From Pedobacter soli (lineage in GTDB: Bacteria; Bacteroidota; Bacteroidia; Sphingobacteriales; Sphingobacteriaceae): DNA of 64,000 nucleotides. The first letter of the stretch is position 1. The number at the start of each line of letters is the position of its first letter. Shown here piece after piece: positions 16,173 to 23,646 of the stretch. Below the pieces are notes generated by a model. That model worked only from the letters and a program-made list of their open reading frames with translations, did no database searches and was not told where the DNA came from. The DNA is taken from positions 250,615 to 314,614 of the forward strand of contig NZ_FMZH01000004.1 in the NCBI RefSeq assembly GCF_900101435.1, written 5' to 3'. The translations under genes and the position numbers were made by a program.

Positions 16173-17336
16173 ATGAAGAAATTAGAACAAACCTGGCGTT
16201 GGTACGGACCAAATGATCCGGTTAGCTTACAGGATGTTAAACAGGCAGGTGCAACAGGTATTGTATCGGCATTACATCACATTGCCCACGGCGAAGTATG
16301 GCCGCTGGAAGATATTAAAGCAAGAAAAGCCATTATCGAAGCCGCTGGCTTAACCTGGTCGGTGGTAGAAAGTGTGCCTGTGCACGAAGCCATTAAAACA
16401 CGCAGGGCAGATGCAGGTCAGTATATCGAAAATTATAAAACTTCGCTGCGCAATTTAGCTGCCTGCGGACTTAAAACCGTATGCTATAATTTTATGCCGG
16501 TACTCGATTGGACCCGCACGCAACTAGATCTCGAAATGACTGATGGATCAAAAGCCTTGTATTTTAACTGGATTGATCTGGCGATTTTCGATCTTTACAT
16601 TTTAAAGCGTGAAGGAGCAGAGGCCGATTATTCTGCTTCAATTTTAACAAGGGCCAAAGATAAATATGCTACGCTTAATGAGCAGGAGCTGGTTGATTTG
16701 CGCATTAATGTGTTAATGGGCATCCCGAATGAGAAAGAAATCGAACTCGAAACCCTGCGCGAGAGCATTAACGAGTATAAAGCCATTGGTACGCAGGGCT
16801 TGAAAGAAAATTTAAAGTTTTTCCTTTCATCAATTGCTGAAGTATGTACCGAAGAAGGTATTAAAATGACCATTCACCCCGATGATCCGCCTTACCCGAT
16901 TTTAGGATTGCCGCGAATTGCCAGTACACTGGAAGATTTTAACTATATCATTAAAGAAGTAGACCAGCCTTTTAACGGAGTTTGTTTCTGTACCGGTTCG
17001 CTAGGCGCTGGTGTTGATAATAATGCTTTAGAAATCTTTAATGCGGTTAAGGAAAGGGTTTATTTTGCGCATTTGCGTAATGTGACCAAAGATGAAGATG
17101 GCAGTTTCTACGAGGCCGATCATTTAGGTGGCGACGTAAATATGTATGAAATTATGAAAGCCCTGACAGAAGAAAATGCAAGCCGCGAAGTGGCCATTCC
17201 TTTCCGCCCAGATCACGGGCACCAGATGCTTGATGATTTAGCTAAGGTAACTAACCCGGGTTATTCTGCCATTGGCCGCCTTAGGGGGCTTGCAGAATTA
17301 AGAGGTTTAGAAATCGGGGTAACCGGCAATTACTAG
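16173..17336 (+). CDS. uxuA: Mannonate dehydratase
   Basis: A 387-residue cytosolic enzyme that dehydrates D-mannonate to 2-keto-3-deoxy-D-gluconate, using a divalent metal in a TIM barrel. UxuA signatures are W-R-W-Y-G-P-N-D-P-V at the start, C-Y-N-F-M-P-V-L-D-W-T-R-T at 104-116, H-P-D-D-P-P at 235-240, the metal-ligand C273 in C-F-C-T-G-S-L-G, H300 in F-A-H-L-R-N, and F-R-P-D-H-G-H at 344-350. The length is typical. It is the last gene of the PUL and is followed by a strong terminator. Uronate isomerase, KDG kinase and KDPG aldolase are not in the window and must lie elsewhere. Confidence 0.97.
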   Translation: MKKLEQTWRWYGPNDPVSLQDVKQAGATGIVSALHHIAHGEVWPLEDIKARKAIIEAAGLTWSVVESVPVHEAIKTRRADAGQYIENYKTSLRNLAACGLKTVCYNFMPVLDWTRTQLDLEMTDGSKALYFNWIDLAIFDLYILKREGAEADYSASILTRAKDKYATLNEQELVDLRINVLMGIPNEKEIELETLRESINEYKAIGTQGLKENLKFFLSSIAEVCTEEGIKMTIHPDDPPYPILGLPRIASTLEDFNYIIKEVDQPFNGVCFCTGSLGAGVDNNALEIFNAVKERVYFAHLRNVTKDEDGSFYEADHLGGDVNMYEIMKALTEENASREVAIPFRPDHGHQMLDDLAKVTNPGYSAIGRLRGLAELRGLEIGVTGNY

Positions 17337-17349
17337 CACATAAAAAACT

Positions 17350-17382
17350 AATGCGCACAGTATTTAATTGTGCGCATTTTTT
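17350..17382 (+). terminator. Rho-independent terminator of the PUL operon
   Basis: A perfect 10-bp stem (AATGCGCACA, 17350-17359; TGTGCGCATT, 17369-17378) with a 9-nt loop runs into a T-run, 14 bases after the uxuA stop. Confidence 0.9.
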
Positions 17383-17399
17383 GCTTACGCTTAGAATTA

Positions 17400-17525
17400 A
17401 CCATATAAGAAATATAAGGCCTTGTAAGCATGGATTTGCTGATAAGAAACATAAGCTTAAATGTGCTGATATGCCTTATGCGGTAGAAAAATATACCTTA
17501 AATGTTCTAACATGACTTATATGGT
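17400..17525. repeat. Large imperfect inverted-repeat element with CTTATATGGT ends
   Basis: The 10-bp arms ACCATATAAG (17400-17409) and CTTATATGGT (17516-17525) are exact reverse complements enclosing about 106 AT-rich bases with further ATAAG/CTTAT motifs. It is non-coding and looks like a folded REP-type unit between the PUL terminator and the next gene. Confidence 0.6.
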
Positions 17526-17560
17526 AAGCGTTATGGCCTGAAATTTGATTAACTTTAACC

Positions 17561-17788
17561 ATGGAAAATAGCAATCATCCCCTAAAAACCATCTTAAAGC
17601 CCTCAGTTATTCATGATGATTTACCTGAGGTTAAAAAACCAGAGCATTTGCGTAAAGTGCCCCTTGAACACGATAATGCCTTACCCGAAAATCCTGAAAG
17701 AAATTACCACCATGATGATCCGGCAAGCTACAGTCACGACGAATTAAGGCAGGCCGATGATGATATCTGGAATGGGGAAGACGCTTAA
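17561..17788 (+). CDS. Small acidic hydrophilic protein of unknown function
   Basis: A 75-residue protein with no signal peptide and no membrane segment. It is rich in D, E, H, P and N, and appears disordered apart from a possible C-terminal helix around H-D-E-L-R-Q-A-D-D-D-I-W. No known domain is recognised. The codon use looks like that of the neighbours and the frame is clean, and a hairpin follows the stop, so it is probably a real gene. Confidence 0.6.
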   Translation: MENSNHPLKTILKPSVIHDDLPEVKKPEHLRKVPLEHDNALPENPERNYHHDDPASYSHDELRQADDDIWNGEDA

Positions 17789-17794
17789 AGGCTT

Positions 17795-17821
17795 TTTTTT
17801 GCTGAAATAACCAGCAAAAAA
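17795..17821. terminator. Hairpin after the small acidic protein gene
   Basis: The stem TTTTTTGCTG (17795-17804) pairs with CAGCAAAAAA (17812-17821) over a 7-nt loop, 6 bases after the stop. The T-run lies in the 5' arm and the A-run in the 3' arm, so it could terminate in either direction but is not a canonical form. Confidence 0.5.
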
Positions 17822-17960
17822 TACGGTTTAAGGTGAGGGTAAGATATTTTTTAAGTGCTGAAGTTAATTTTAATTGCTTCTCTTTTAAATACTTATTTCA
17901 AAACTGAAAACAGCCTTCCAAATAGTTTAAAATATATTTTTACTTATTCAATAGAACTCC

Positions 17961-17968
17961 TATATTTG
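17961..17968 (+). promoter_or_regulatory. -7 promoter element for tRNA-Arg
   Basis: TATATTTG fits the Bacteroidota -7 consensus TAnnTTTG and lies 18 bases before the tRNA. No clear -33 TTTG is seen at the expected spacing, which is common for this class. Confidence 0.6.
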
Positions 17969-17986
17969 CAGCTCATTAAAAAATGA

Positions 17987-18060
17987 GCCTCGGTAGCTCA
18001 GTTGGATAGAGCAACGGTTTTCTAAACCGTGGGTCAGGGGTTCGAATCCCTTCCGGGGTA
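17987..18060 (+). tRNA. tRNA-Arg (anticodon TCT)
   Basis: A 74-nt cloverleaf. The 5' acceptor strand GCCTCGG pairs with CCGGGGT (two G-U type pairs) and A is the discriminator. The D-arm contains AGCTCAGTTGGATAGAGC. The anticodon stem ACGGT/ACCGT holds the loop TTTCTAA, giving anticodon TCT (reads AGA/AGG). The T-arm has the standard GTTCGAATC loop. CCA is not encoded. A terminator follows at 18065. Confidence 0.97.
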
Positions 18061-18064
18061 CTTA

Positions 18065-18094
18065 AAGGGGAGATTGAAAAATCTTCCCTTTTTT
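18065..18094 (+). terminator. Terminator after tRNA-Arg
   Basis: The stem AAGGGGAGATT/AATCTTCCCTT (one G-T pair) closes a short A-rich loop and runs into TTTTTT, 5 bases after the tRNA. Confidence 0.85.
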
Positions 18095-18456
18095 ATTGCC
18101 CATAATTTTCTCTGTTACTGATCTTGATTTAAACCTTAACCTATTTTTCTTCATTCGCATAAATAGATTTCTCCGGCGATTGAAAGATCGGATTCTTGAT
18201 TAATCAGCGTTTTTCTTGTTGCTGACCTGAATACAAAATCGATTTAAATCCATGCTAATTAGGTTTTATTCCACAGTAAAAGGAAAGCTTTTGCAAGGAG
18301 GTTAGAAGATTTTTTTACAACCTAAGGTTTTGAAAACTAGTCTTTTGTCAAAAAGATGATACTTGCTGTGCCACTTTATATATTATGGCTAACTTAGGCA
18401 CGTCGGTCGTCCCCAATTTGATTTAATTACTTTTTTTCTAAAAATTAATTAGCTCA
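18095..18456. other. Intergenic stretch without recognisable feature
   Basis: About 360 AT-rich bases between the tRNA terminator and the HTH gene. No ORF, no consensus -7 element and no strong hairpin was found; it presumably contains the promoter of the HTH gene. Confidence 0.5.
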
Positions 18457-18870
18457 ATGACAACACATTTGAAACAAGGAGAAATTCTCGAGCGCCTGGT
18501 ACGTAGAGACCGCATGGGAATTAGCGAACTTTCAAGAAAACTTAAAGTAAGTCGCAGGACTATTTACAACTGGTTTGCCCAGGAACGGATTGATCAGGAG
18601 ATTATCTGGCAGGTGGGTAGGCTATTAGGTCAGGATCTTTCTATCGATTTTCCAGATGCTTTCCCCGTACCCTTATCCGGGCAGCTTAAAAGCCAGGCAA
18701 TTGATCAGGTTAAACCAGATCATTCGAATGCCAATGCAGTACACTTCTGGATGAATAAATATATCAGCTTGCTCGAAAAGTATAATGATTTGCTGTCTGC
18801 AAAAGATCAGGCTGATCATATCGAGCTTAGAAAACGACTCTTGTTTGGTAATGAAAGGACTATGATTTAA
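18457..18870 (+). CDS. Helix-turn-helix DNA-binding protein
   Basis: A 137-residue protein with an N-terminal HTH (about residues 8-55). The segment I-S-E-L-S-R-K-L-K-V-S-R-R-T-I-Y-N-W-F is a classical helix-turn-helix with an R-R-T-I-Y-N-W recognition helix, like XRE/homeodomain-type modules. The rest (about 60-137) is polar with a helical W-M-N-K-Y-I-S-L-L-E-K-Y-N-D-L-L segment that may dimerise. It stands alone, so its targets are unknown. Phage or transposase relatives share this HTH, but no such genes are nearby. Confidence 0.75.
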   Translation: MTTHLKQGEILERLVRRDRMGISELSRKLKVSRRTIYNWFAQERIDQEIIWQVGRLLGQDLSIDFPDAFPVPLSGQLKSQAIDQVKPDHSNANAVHFWMNKYISLLEKYNDLLSAKDQADHIELRKRLLFGNERTMI

Positions 18871-19067
18871 TCCTTCAAAATAGGCTGTTATCCTGGTAGC
18901 AATCTTGTGGTTGAATATTAGCGTCATTGTGCGGCACAGTATGAATCGATCAAAAGGCCAGATTTTACCATATTGACAATGGTACAGGATGCTTTTGCTG
19001 AAGTTTTATTTTGCTTTGGATTAATAATTTTTATGCAATTTGCGTAAATATTCAGACAGAGATTTAA

Positions 19068-19361
19068 ATGGAAACGATAGCAGATTTTAAGCGTAGTTTA
19101 GCGAACGAAAAGCCAGATGATAGTTTTACAGTTCAGCTTAAAGCATTGTGGTACGATGGAAAAGGCAACTGGGATAAAGCCCATGGACTAATTGACCAGC
19201 TAAACGACCGCCAATCGGCCCATGTGCACGCTTATCTGCATCGCAAAGAGGGCGACCAGTTTAACGCAGGTTACTGGTATAGAAAAGCAGGGCAGGTGTT
19301 TCCGGAACAATCTTTGGAGAAAGAGTGGGAAGAACTTGTTTTTAAGTTCCTAAAGAAATAA
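19068..19361 (+). CDS. Conserved-looking small soluble protein, unknown function
   Basis: A 97-residue protein without signal or membrane segment. Helical, aromatic-rich text such as A-L-W-Y-D-G-K-G-N-W-D-K-A-H and A-G-Y-W-Y-R-K-A-G suggests a short tetratricopeptide-like helical pair. No catalytic motif is visible. It converges with the Lrp gene, with 25 bp between the two stops. Confidence 0.7.
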   Translation: METIADFKRSLANEKPDDSFTVQLKALWYDGKGNWDKAHGLIDQLNDRQSAHVHAYLHRKEGDQFNAGYWYRKAGQVFPEQSLEKEWEELVFKFLKK

Positions 19362-19386
19362 TATTTTTTTAGGGAAGCCAGGGTAA

Positions 19387-19863
19387 CTACCTCGATTCAA
19401 GCGGATAGGCCAGATCGCGTTTAACTTCGTTTACCACAAAACTACTGTGCGATTTGAGTACATTTTCCTGCGTCATCAGGTCGCGGGTAATAAAACGGGT
19501 GTATTCCTGCATATCTCTAACCACAATTTTAAGCAGAAAATCGTAATCGCCAGTGGTATGGTAGCATTCGAGCACCTGCGGAAATACAGCAACTTTTTCC
19601 TGGAAATTGGTAAGCGCATTGCTGCTATGGTCGCGAAGGGTTACATGCGTGTAAGAAACCAATAGTTCTTTAAACTTTTCGCGGTTAATGATGGTAATGT
19701 TACCGGCTATAAAACCACGTTCGCGCATGCGGTTAATGCGCTCAAATATGGTGCTTGGCGATTTGTGGAGCTTATAGGCGAGTTCTTTATAATTTAAATC
19801 GCCTTGCGTTTGCAGCAGCGATAAAATCTCATAATCCAGCTTATCCAAAATATCGTCGTGCAT
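19387..19863 (-). CDS. Lrp/AsnC family transcriptional regulator
   Basis: A 158-residue regulator with an N-terminal winged HTH (about 8-60: L-D-Y-E-I-L-S-L-L-Q and Y-K-E-L-A-Y-K-L-H-K-S-P-S-T-I-F-E-R-I) and a C-terminal RAM amino-acid-binding domain (about 68-145: V-L-E-C-Y-H-T-T-G-D-Y-D-F-L-L-K). Such proteins form octamers and respond to amino acids. It is divergent from the L-threonine dehydrogenase gene, so it probably controls that gene in response to an amino acid. Confidence 0.93.
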   Translation of the reverse strand: MHDDILDKLDYEILSLLQTQGDLNYKELAYKLHKSPSTIFERINRMRERGFIAGNITIINREKFKELLVSYTHVTLRDHSSNALTNFQEKVAVFPQVLECYHTTGDYDFLLKIVVRDMQEYTRFITRDLMTQENVLKSHSSFVVNEVKRDLAYPLESR

Positions 19864-19941
19864 GGCGCAGGTCTTCTTAGCTATTTAATTTGCGGTAAAT
19901 AATCAGGTAAATTGATTTGCCGGTTTGAGCTTCCGGCATTG

Positions 19942-19972
19942 CAAACATAATAAGTTTATTTTTAACTCCCAA
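19942..19972 (-). promoter_or_regulatory. Promoter of the Lrp gene
   Basis: Read on the minus strand, TATGTTTG (19949-19942) fits TAnnTTTG, with TTG (19972-19970) 20 bases upstream as a partial -33. It lies about 80 bases before the lrp start, in the 324-bp divergent region shared with the threonine dehydrogenase gene. Confidence 0.55.
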
Positions 19973-20187
19973 TTCCGGAAACATTATTTGGAATTCGCTT
20001 TAGCGCATATCTGGGCTCAAAATTATGTTTGGCTTTTAATGTCACTTCTCGAATAATCTTCGAACTAAAATCAATCGCAAGGATTTCTCTTCCGGTCTTT
20101 CCAAATTTGCGTTGTCAAAAACTAAAATAAACGCGTTTGCAGCAGATTAATAATCAGATATGCACTCCCGGAATTTCAAAAAAATAT

Positions 20188-21144
20188 ATGAACAAAGAAA
20201 CAATATTAGTGATCGGAGCCTGTGGGCAGATTGGGAAAGAGTTGTTGGTTGCCCTGAGAGAAAAAAACGGACATGATAACGTAATTGCTGCAGATATCCA
20301 CGCGCAAGAAAGTTTGCCGGCCGAAACCGCACCTTATGTTAAGCTTAATGTTTTAGATGCGCAGGCACTCGAAGCTTTAATTGTTGATCAGAAAATAACC
20401 CAGATTTACCACCTTGCAGCAGTGCTTTCTGCTAAAGGAGAAAGCAATCCAACATTGGCCTGGGACCTTAACATGAACAGCCTGTTAAGTATATTGGATC
20501 TTTCGGTAAAACATAAAATAAATAAAGTATTCTGGCCAAGCAGTATTGCCATTTTCGGGCCAGATTCAGAGAAGATTAACTGCCCTCAGCAAGGTGTTAC
20601 CGAGCCATCTACTGTGTATGGAATCAGTAAAGCTGCAGGAGAGCATTGGTGCAAATATTATTTTGAAAAACACGGTTTAGATGTGCGTAGCTTGCGTTAT
20701 CCCGGATTAATTAGCTATACGGGTGCTCCGGGTGGTGGTACTACCGATTATGCTGTTGATATTTTCCACCATGCAGTACAGGGTAAGCCATACACCTGCT
20801 TTTTAAGCGAAGAAACGGCATTGCCAATGATGTTTATGGAAGATGCCATTCATGCTACGCTCCAGTTGATGGATGCACCGGCAGAAAATGTTCACATCCG
20901 TACGGCTTATAACCTGGGTGCTTTAAGTTTTACTCCTCAGGAATTGGCGGCAGAAATTAAAAGCCAGGTACCTGAGTTTGTAGTAAACTATGCGCCCGAT
21001 TTCCGCCAGGCCATTGCCGATAGCTGGCCATCAAGCATCGATGATAGTGCCGCGAGAAAAGATTGGGGCTGGAAACCTGCTTATGATTTAAAAGCAATGA
21101 CTGCCGAAATGCTGGAGAACCTTTTGGTACTACAGGCAAATTAA
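20188..21144 (+). CDS. L-threonine 3-dehydrogenase, epimerase-like (SDR) type
   Basis: A 318-residue NAD-dependent extended SDR. The Rossmann motif G-A-C-G-Q-I-G is at 10-16 and the catalytic Y-G-I-S-K follows. The T-D-H-type signature L-R-Y-P-G-L-I-S-Y-T-G-A-P-G-G-G-T-T-D-Y separates this group from true UDP-galactose epimerases. It oxidises L-threonine to 2-amino-3-ketobutyrate. The longer frame opens at 20137, but the 17 extra residues are not family-like and the Rossmann strand starts right after the 20188 ATG, so that start is chosen. The usual partner, 2-amino-3-ketobutyrate CoA ligase, is not in the window. Confidence 0.9.
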   Translation: MNKETILVIGACGQIGKELLVALREKNGHDNVIAADIHAQESLPAETAPYVKLNVLDAQALEALIVDQKITQIYHLAAVLSAKGESNPTLAWDLNMNSLLSILDLSVKHKINKVFWPSSIAIFGPDSEKINCPQQGVTEPSTVYGISKAAGEHWCKYYFEKHGLDVRSLRYPGLISYTGAPGGGTTDYAVDIFHHAVQGKPYTCFLSEETALPMMFMEDAIHATLQLMDAPAENVHIRTAYNLGALSFTPQELAAEIKSQVPEFVVNYAPDFRQAIADSWPSSIDDSAARKDWGWKPAYDLKAMTAEMLENLLVLQAN

Positions 21145-21170
21145 TGTGACAAAAAAGTATTAAAAATAAT

Positions 21171-21217
21171 TAACCCGAAAGGGTTAGTATCTAGGGAAGA
21201 ACCCTATTTGTTTTTTT
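21171..21217 (+). terminator. Double hairpin ending in T-run after threonine dehydrogenase
   Basis: Hairpin 1 is TAACCC-GAAA-GGGTTA (21171-21186). Hairpin 2 is TAGGG (21192-21196) with CCCTA (21202-21206), followed by TTTGTTTTTTT. The second is a canonical terminator. GGGTTA of hairpin 1 could partly compete with CCC of hairpin 2. Confidence 0.75.
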
Positions 21218-21332
21218 GTAAGTCATTTAAGGTGACTGAAATAGGTTTTAGTTAATAAGCGGTTGTTTCCGGATGGTAACAATCGCTTTTTGTTTTTTTA
21301 CAGCTTTCACAAATGAAGAACAGGAAAAGCAG

Positions 21333-21340
21333 TACCTTTG
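21333..21340 (+). promoter_or_regulatory. -7 element inside the predicted EamA N-terminus
   Basis: TACCTTTG fits TAnnTTTG and lies 29 bases before the ATG at 21370. If used, transcription would begin near 21347 and an upstream ATG at 21313 could not be the start. Confidence 0.45.
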
Positions 21341-21369
21341 CGCGGTTTAAATTTTTAGTCGTTAATGCT

Positions 21370-22269
21370 ATGGATGCTGTGAAGATAAAAGGATATGTAT
21401 GTGCGTTGATTTCGGCAGTAACCTATGGTTTAATACCACTTTTTATCCTGCCGCTAAAAGCCATTCACTTTTCGATGGATGTAACCCTCTTTTACCGATT
21501 TTTCATTTCTGCAGGTATTATGCTCATCCTGTTGCGGTATAAAAAAGAACATTTGAAGTTAAAAACGAAAGAAATAGGGGTGTTTTTGGCGCTTGGTATA
21601 TTGTTTAGCCTCAGCTCCGATTTACTTTTCCTGGCTTATGACCGCTTATCGGCCGGAATTGCTTCCACTATTTTGTTTGTATTTCCGGTTATTGTAGCCA
21701 TTATTATGGCTGTTTTTTTCAGGGAAAGGATAAGCACCATCATGGTTATTTCGATGGCTATAACCCTTTCAGGTATATATGTGCTAAGTGGTGCATCAAC
21801 CGCCAGCATTAATTTTAACGGACTTGCACTGGCGCTTGGCAGTGCACTTGCTTATGCACTTTATATCGTAACGGTAAATAAATCGAATATTAAAGCTTCG
21901 GGGGTTAAAACAACTTTTTACTCCTTGCTTTTTTCGGCTTTGTATTACTTCATTAAGTCGCTGATTGGCAGAGAATCGCTGGCAGTCCCCGATTTACACA
22001 TCCTGTTGCATATTACGCTTTTCGGGCTCATCACTTCAGTTGTTTCCATTACTACACTGGTATATGCCATAGGTTATATTGGTTCTACACCAACGGCTAT
22101 ACTGGGCGCGCTTGAGCCTGTAGTAGCAGTAATCATTAGCGTAATGCTTTTCGGCGAAAAATTAACTTTTGCCTTGCTACTTGGTGTATTGTTAATTGTT
22201 GGCGGCGTTTTGGTGAGTATTGTGTTTTCGAAGGCCAGGACTGCTGAAGAAGAGGTTTCAGCGGCATAA
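21370..22269 (+). CDS. EamA/DMT family inner-membrane transporter
   Basis: A 299-residue polytopic protein with ten hydrophobic segments arranged as two EamA repeats, typical of the drug/metabolite transporter superfamily. Repeat 1 runs about 5-140, with S-A-V-T-Y-G-L-I-P-L-F near its start; repeat 2 runs about 150-290, with P-T-A-I-L-G-A-L-E-P-V-V-A-V-I-I near its end. The open frame begins at 21313, but those 19 residues are basic, not hydrophobic, and overlap a consensus -7 element, so 21370 is preferred. The substrate is unknown; amino acids or small metabolites are usual. Confidence 0.88.
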   Translation: MDAVKIKGYVCALISAVTYGLIPLFILPLKAIHFSMDVTLFYRFFISAGIMLILLRYKKEHLKLKTKEIGVFLALGILFSLSSDLLFLAYDRLSAGIASTILFVFPVIVAIIMAVFFRERISTIMVISMAITLSGIYVLSGASTASINFNGLALALGSALAYALYIVTVNKSNIKASGVKTTFYSLLFSALYYFIKSLIGRESLAVPDLHILLHITLFGLITSVVSITTLVYAIGYIGSTPTAILGALEPVVAVIISVMLFGEKLTFALLLGVLLIVGGVLVSIVFSKARTAEEEVSAA

Positions 22270-22395
22270 GGGAATCTTTACATTGCCATTCTAACTAGCT
22301 GAAATAACTATTTTTAAACTTACATTTTACTTATAAATCCTTAATTTTAGCTAATCTTATCACAGATTATTGTCTCAAATAATAAAAGTATAGAA

Positions 22396-22803
22396 ATGGA
22401 AATTACAAGGATAGGATCGAAGGCCTCGGTTAAAGGACCTGAAGATTGGTTTACGGGAGCGGTAAGGGTCGATTCGTTATTTGATGCTAACAGTTCGAGG
22501 CGGGCTGTTGCAGCAAGCGTAACTTTTGAGCCTGGAGCAAGAACGGCCTGGCATACACATCCGCTGGGGCAGACCTTAATTGTTACTGCTGGTTGTGGCT
22601 GGGTTCAGCGTGAGGGAGGGCCTGTAGAAACCATCTATCCAGGCGACATAGTTTGGTTTGAAGCAAACGAAAAGCATTGGCACGGCGCATCGGCAAACAT
22701 GGGAATGACACATATTGCCATTCAGGAAAACCTGGACGGAAAAGTGGTTGATTGGCTGGAAAAGGTTACCGATGAACAGTATAACGGACAAATTGGAGGA
22801 TAA
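22396..22803 (+). CDS. Cupin-domain protein (small beta-barrel metal protein)
   Basis: A 135-residue single-domain cupin. Motif 1 is [10 protein letters not shown] near 53-62, with two metal-ligand histidines. Motif 2 is [16 protein letters not shown] near 84-99. It resembles the (R)-mandelonitrile-lyase-like and carboxymuconolactone-associated cupins found widely in Bacteroidota, usually of unknown substrate. It is monocistronic and convergent with the reductase gene. Confidence 0.88.
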   Translation: MEITRIGSKASVKGPEDWFTGAVRVDSLFDANSSRRAVAASVTFEPGARTAWHTHPLGQTLIVTAGCGWVQREGGPVETIYPGDIVWFEANEKHWHGASANMGMTHIAIQENLDGKVVDWLEKVTDEQYNGQIGG

Positions 22804-22823
22804 TCTACCAATAAATTAGAAAT

Positions 22824-22863
22824 AATCGATTCTATCCCGGCACATGAAGAGATAGAATCGATT
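22824..22863. terminator. 13-bp perfect inverted repeat between convergent genes
   Basis: AATCGATTCTATC (22824-22836) and GATAGAATCGATT (22851-22863) are exact reverse complements around a 14-nt loop, between the stops of the cupin (+) and the reductase (-). There is no T-run, so this may be a bidirectional transcription barrier or a protein site. Confidence 0.6.
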
Positions 22864-22889
22864 GTGCAGTATTGCAGAATGGCTAAAAG

Positions 22890-23477
22890 CTAGGATATGG
22901 TTAAAGGTGATGCTGTTTTGGTATAATTGGCCAGAATAATGCCTTTAGTAGTGGTTTTACTTTCGGTTAATGTAAATTCTGCAGGAAATGCACCATTATC
23001 AAATAGTTTTTTGCCTTCACCGAGCATTAAAGGGTATATTTTCAGACGTAGTTCATCAACCAGATCATGTTTAAACAGCAATTGTACAAGTTTGCTGCTA
23101 CCCCAGACCTGAATATCGGCACCCGTAGAATTTTTGATTTTGCTGATGTCTTCGACGGTTTCGAGAAACTCAGTATTTTCCCAGTTTGTTGTTTTTCGGG
23201 TTGTACTGAGTACATATTTAGTACCGCTATTAATCCCTGGCCAGAAATCGCCATGCGCTGGCCAGTAATTTTCCCAGATATCGAATGTTTTTCGGCCTAA
23301 AAGATAAGCTGCCGGTTGTTCAAGCTCCTTCTTAACTTCGGTACCACTGATCTCATCATTGTAGCCCATGGCCCAGCCGCCATATTTAAAACCGTTTGAG
23401 GTATCTTCTTCCTGTCCTCCGGGGCCCTGTATTACACCATCAAGGCTCATCATGGCCAGCACAATTATTTTTCTCAT
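22890..23477 (-). CDS. RibD C-terminal/dihydrofolate-reductase-like family protein
   Basis: A 195-residue cytosolic protein with the RibD_C fold. It has M-M-S-L-D-G-V-I-Q-G-P-G-G near residues 8-20, L-L-G-R-K-T-F-D-I-W near 58-67, I-Q-V-W-G-S-S-K-L-V near 121-130, and D-E-L-R-L-K-I-Y-P-L-M-L-G-E-G-K near 139-154. This YwjB/YyaP-type group uses NADPH-like cofactors but its physiological substrate is unknown. True folate reductase and full RibD are excluded by size and motifs. Confidence 0.9.
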   Translation of the reverse strand: MRKIIVLAMMSLDGVIQGPGGQEEDTSNGFKYGGWAMGYNDEISGTEVKKELEQPAAYLLGRKTFDIWENYWPAHGDFWPGINSGTKYVLSTTRKTTNWENTEFLETVEDISKIKNSTGADIQVWGSSKLVQLLFKHDLVDELRLKIYPLMLGEGKKLFDNGAFPAEFTLTESKTTTKGIILANYTKTASPLTIS

Positions 23478-23646
23478 AAGTTCTGCTTTTTATCGAATAT
23501 AAATTTCGGAATAAAAATGCAGGCTTAACCACTACAATTGTGACAAGTTTAATGGGCGGATGCGACAAGCTGGATGGACAATATACTCAATCAGGAAAAG
23601 TATCTTCGGCCTTTAATCTGAGCAATAGCCGTGATTTTAAAGTGAT

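Noticed and set aside
2-17336. Simple xylan locus
   Set aside because: Only GH10 is xylan-specific; no GH43, GH67 or GH115 is present, and the lyase, GH88 and GH18 are unexplained by xylan alone.
20137-20187. N-terminal extension of threonine dehydrogenase
   Set aside because: The extra 17 residues are not family-like and the Rossmann strand starts right after the 20188 ATG.
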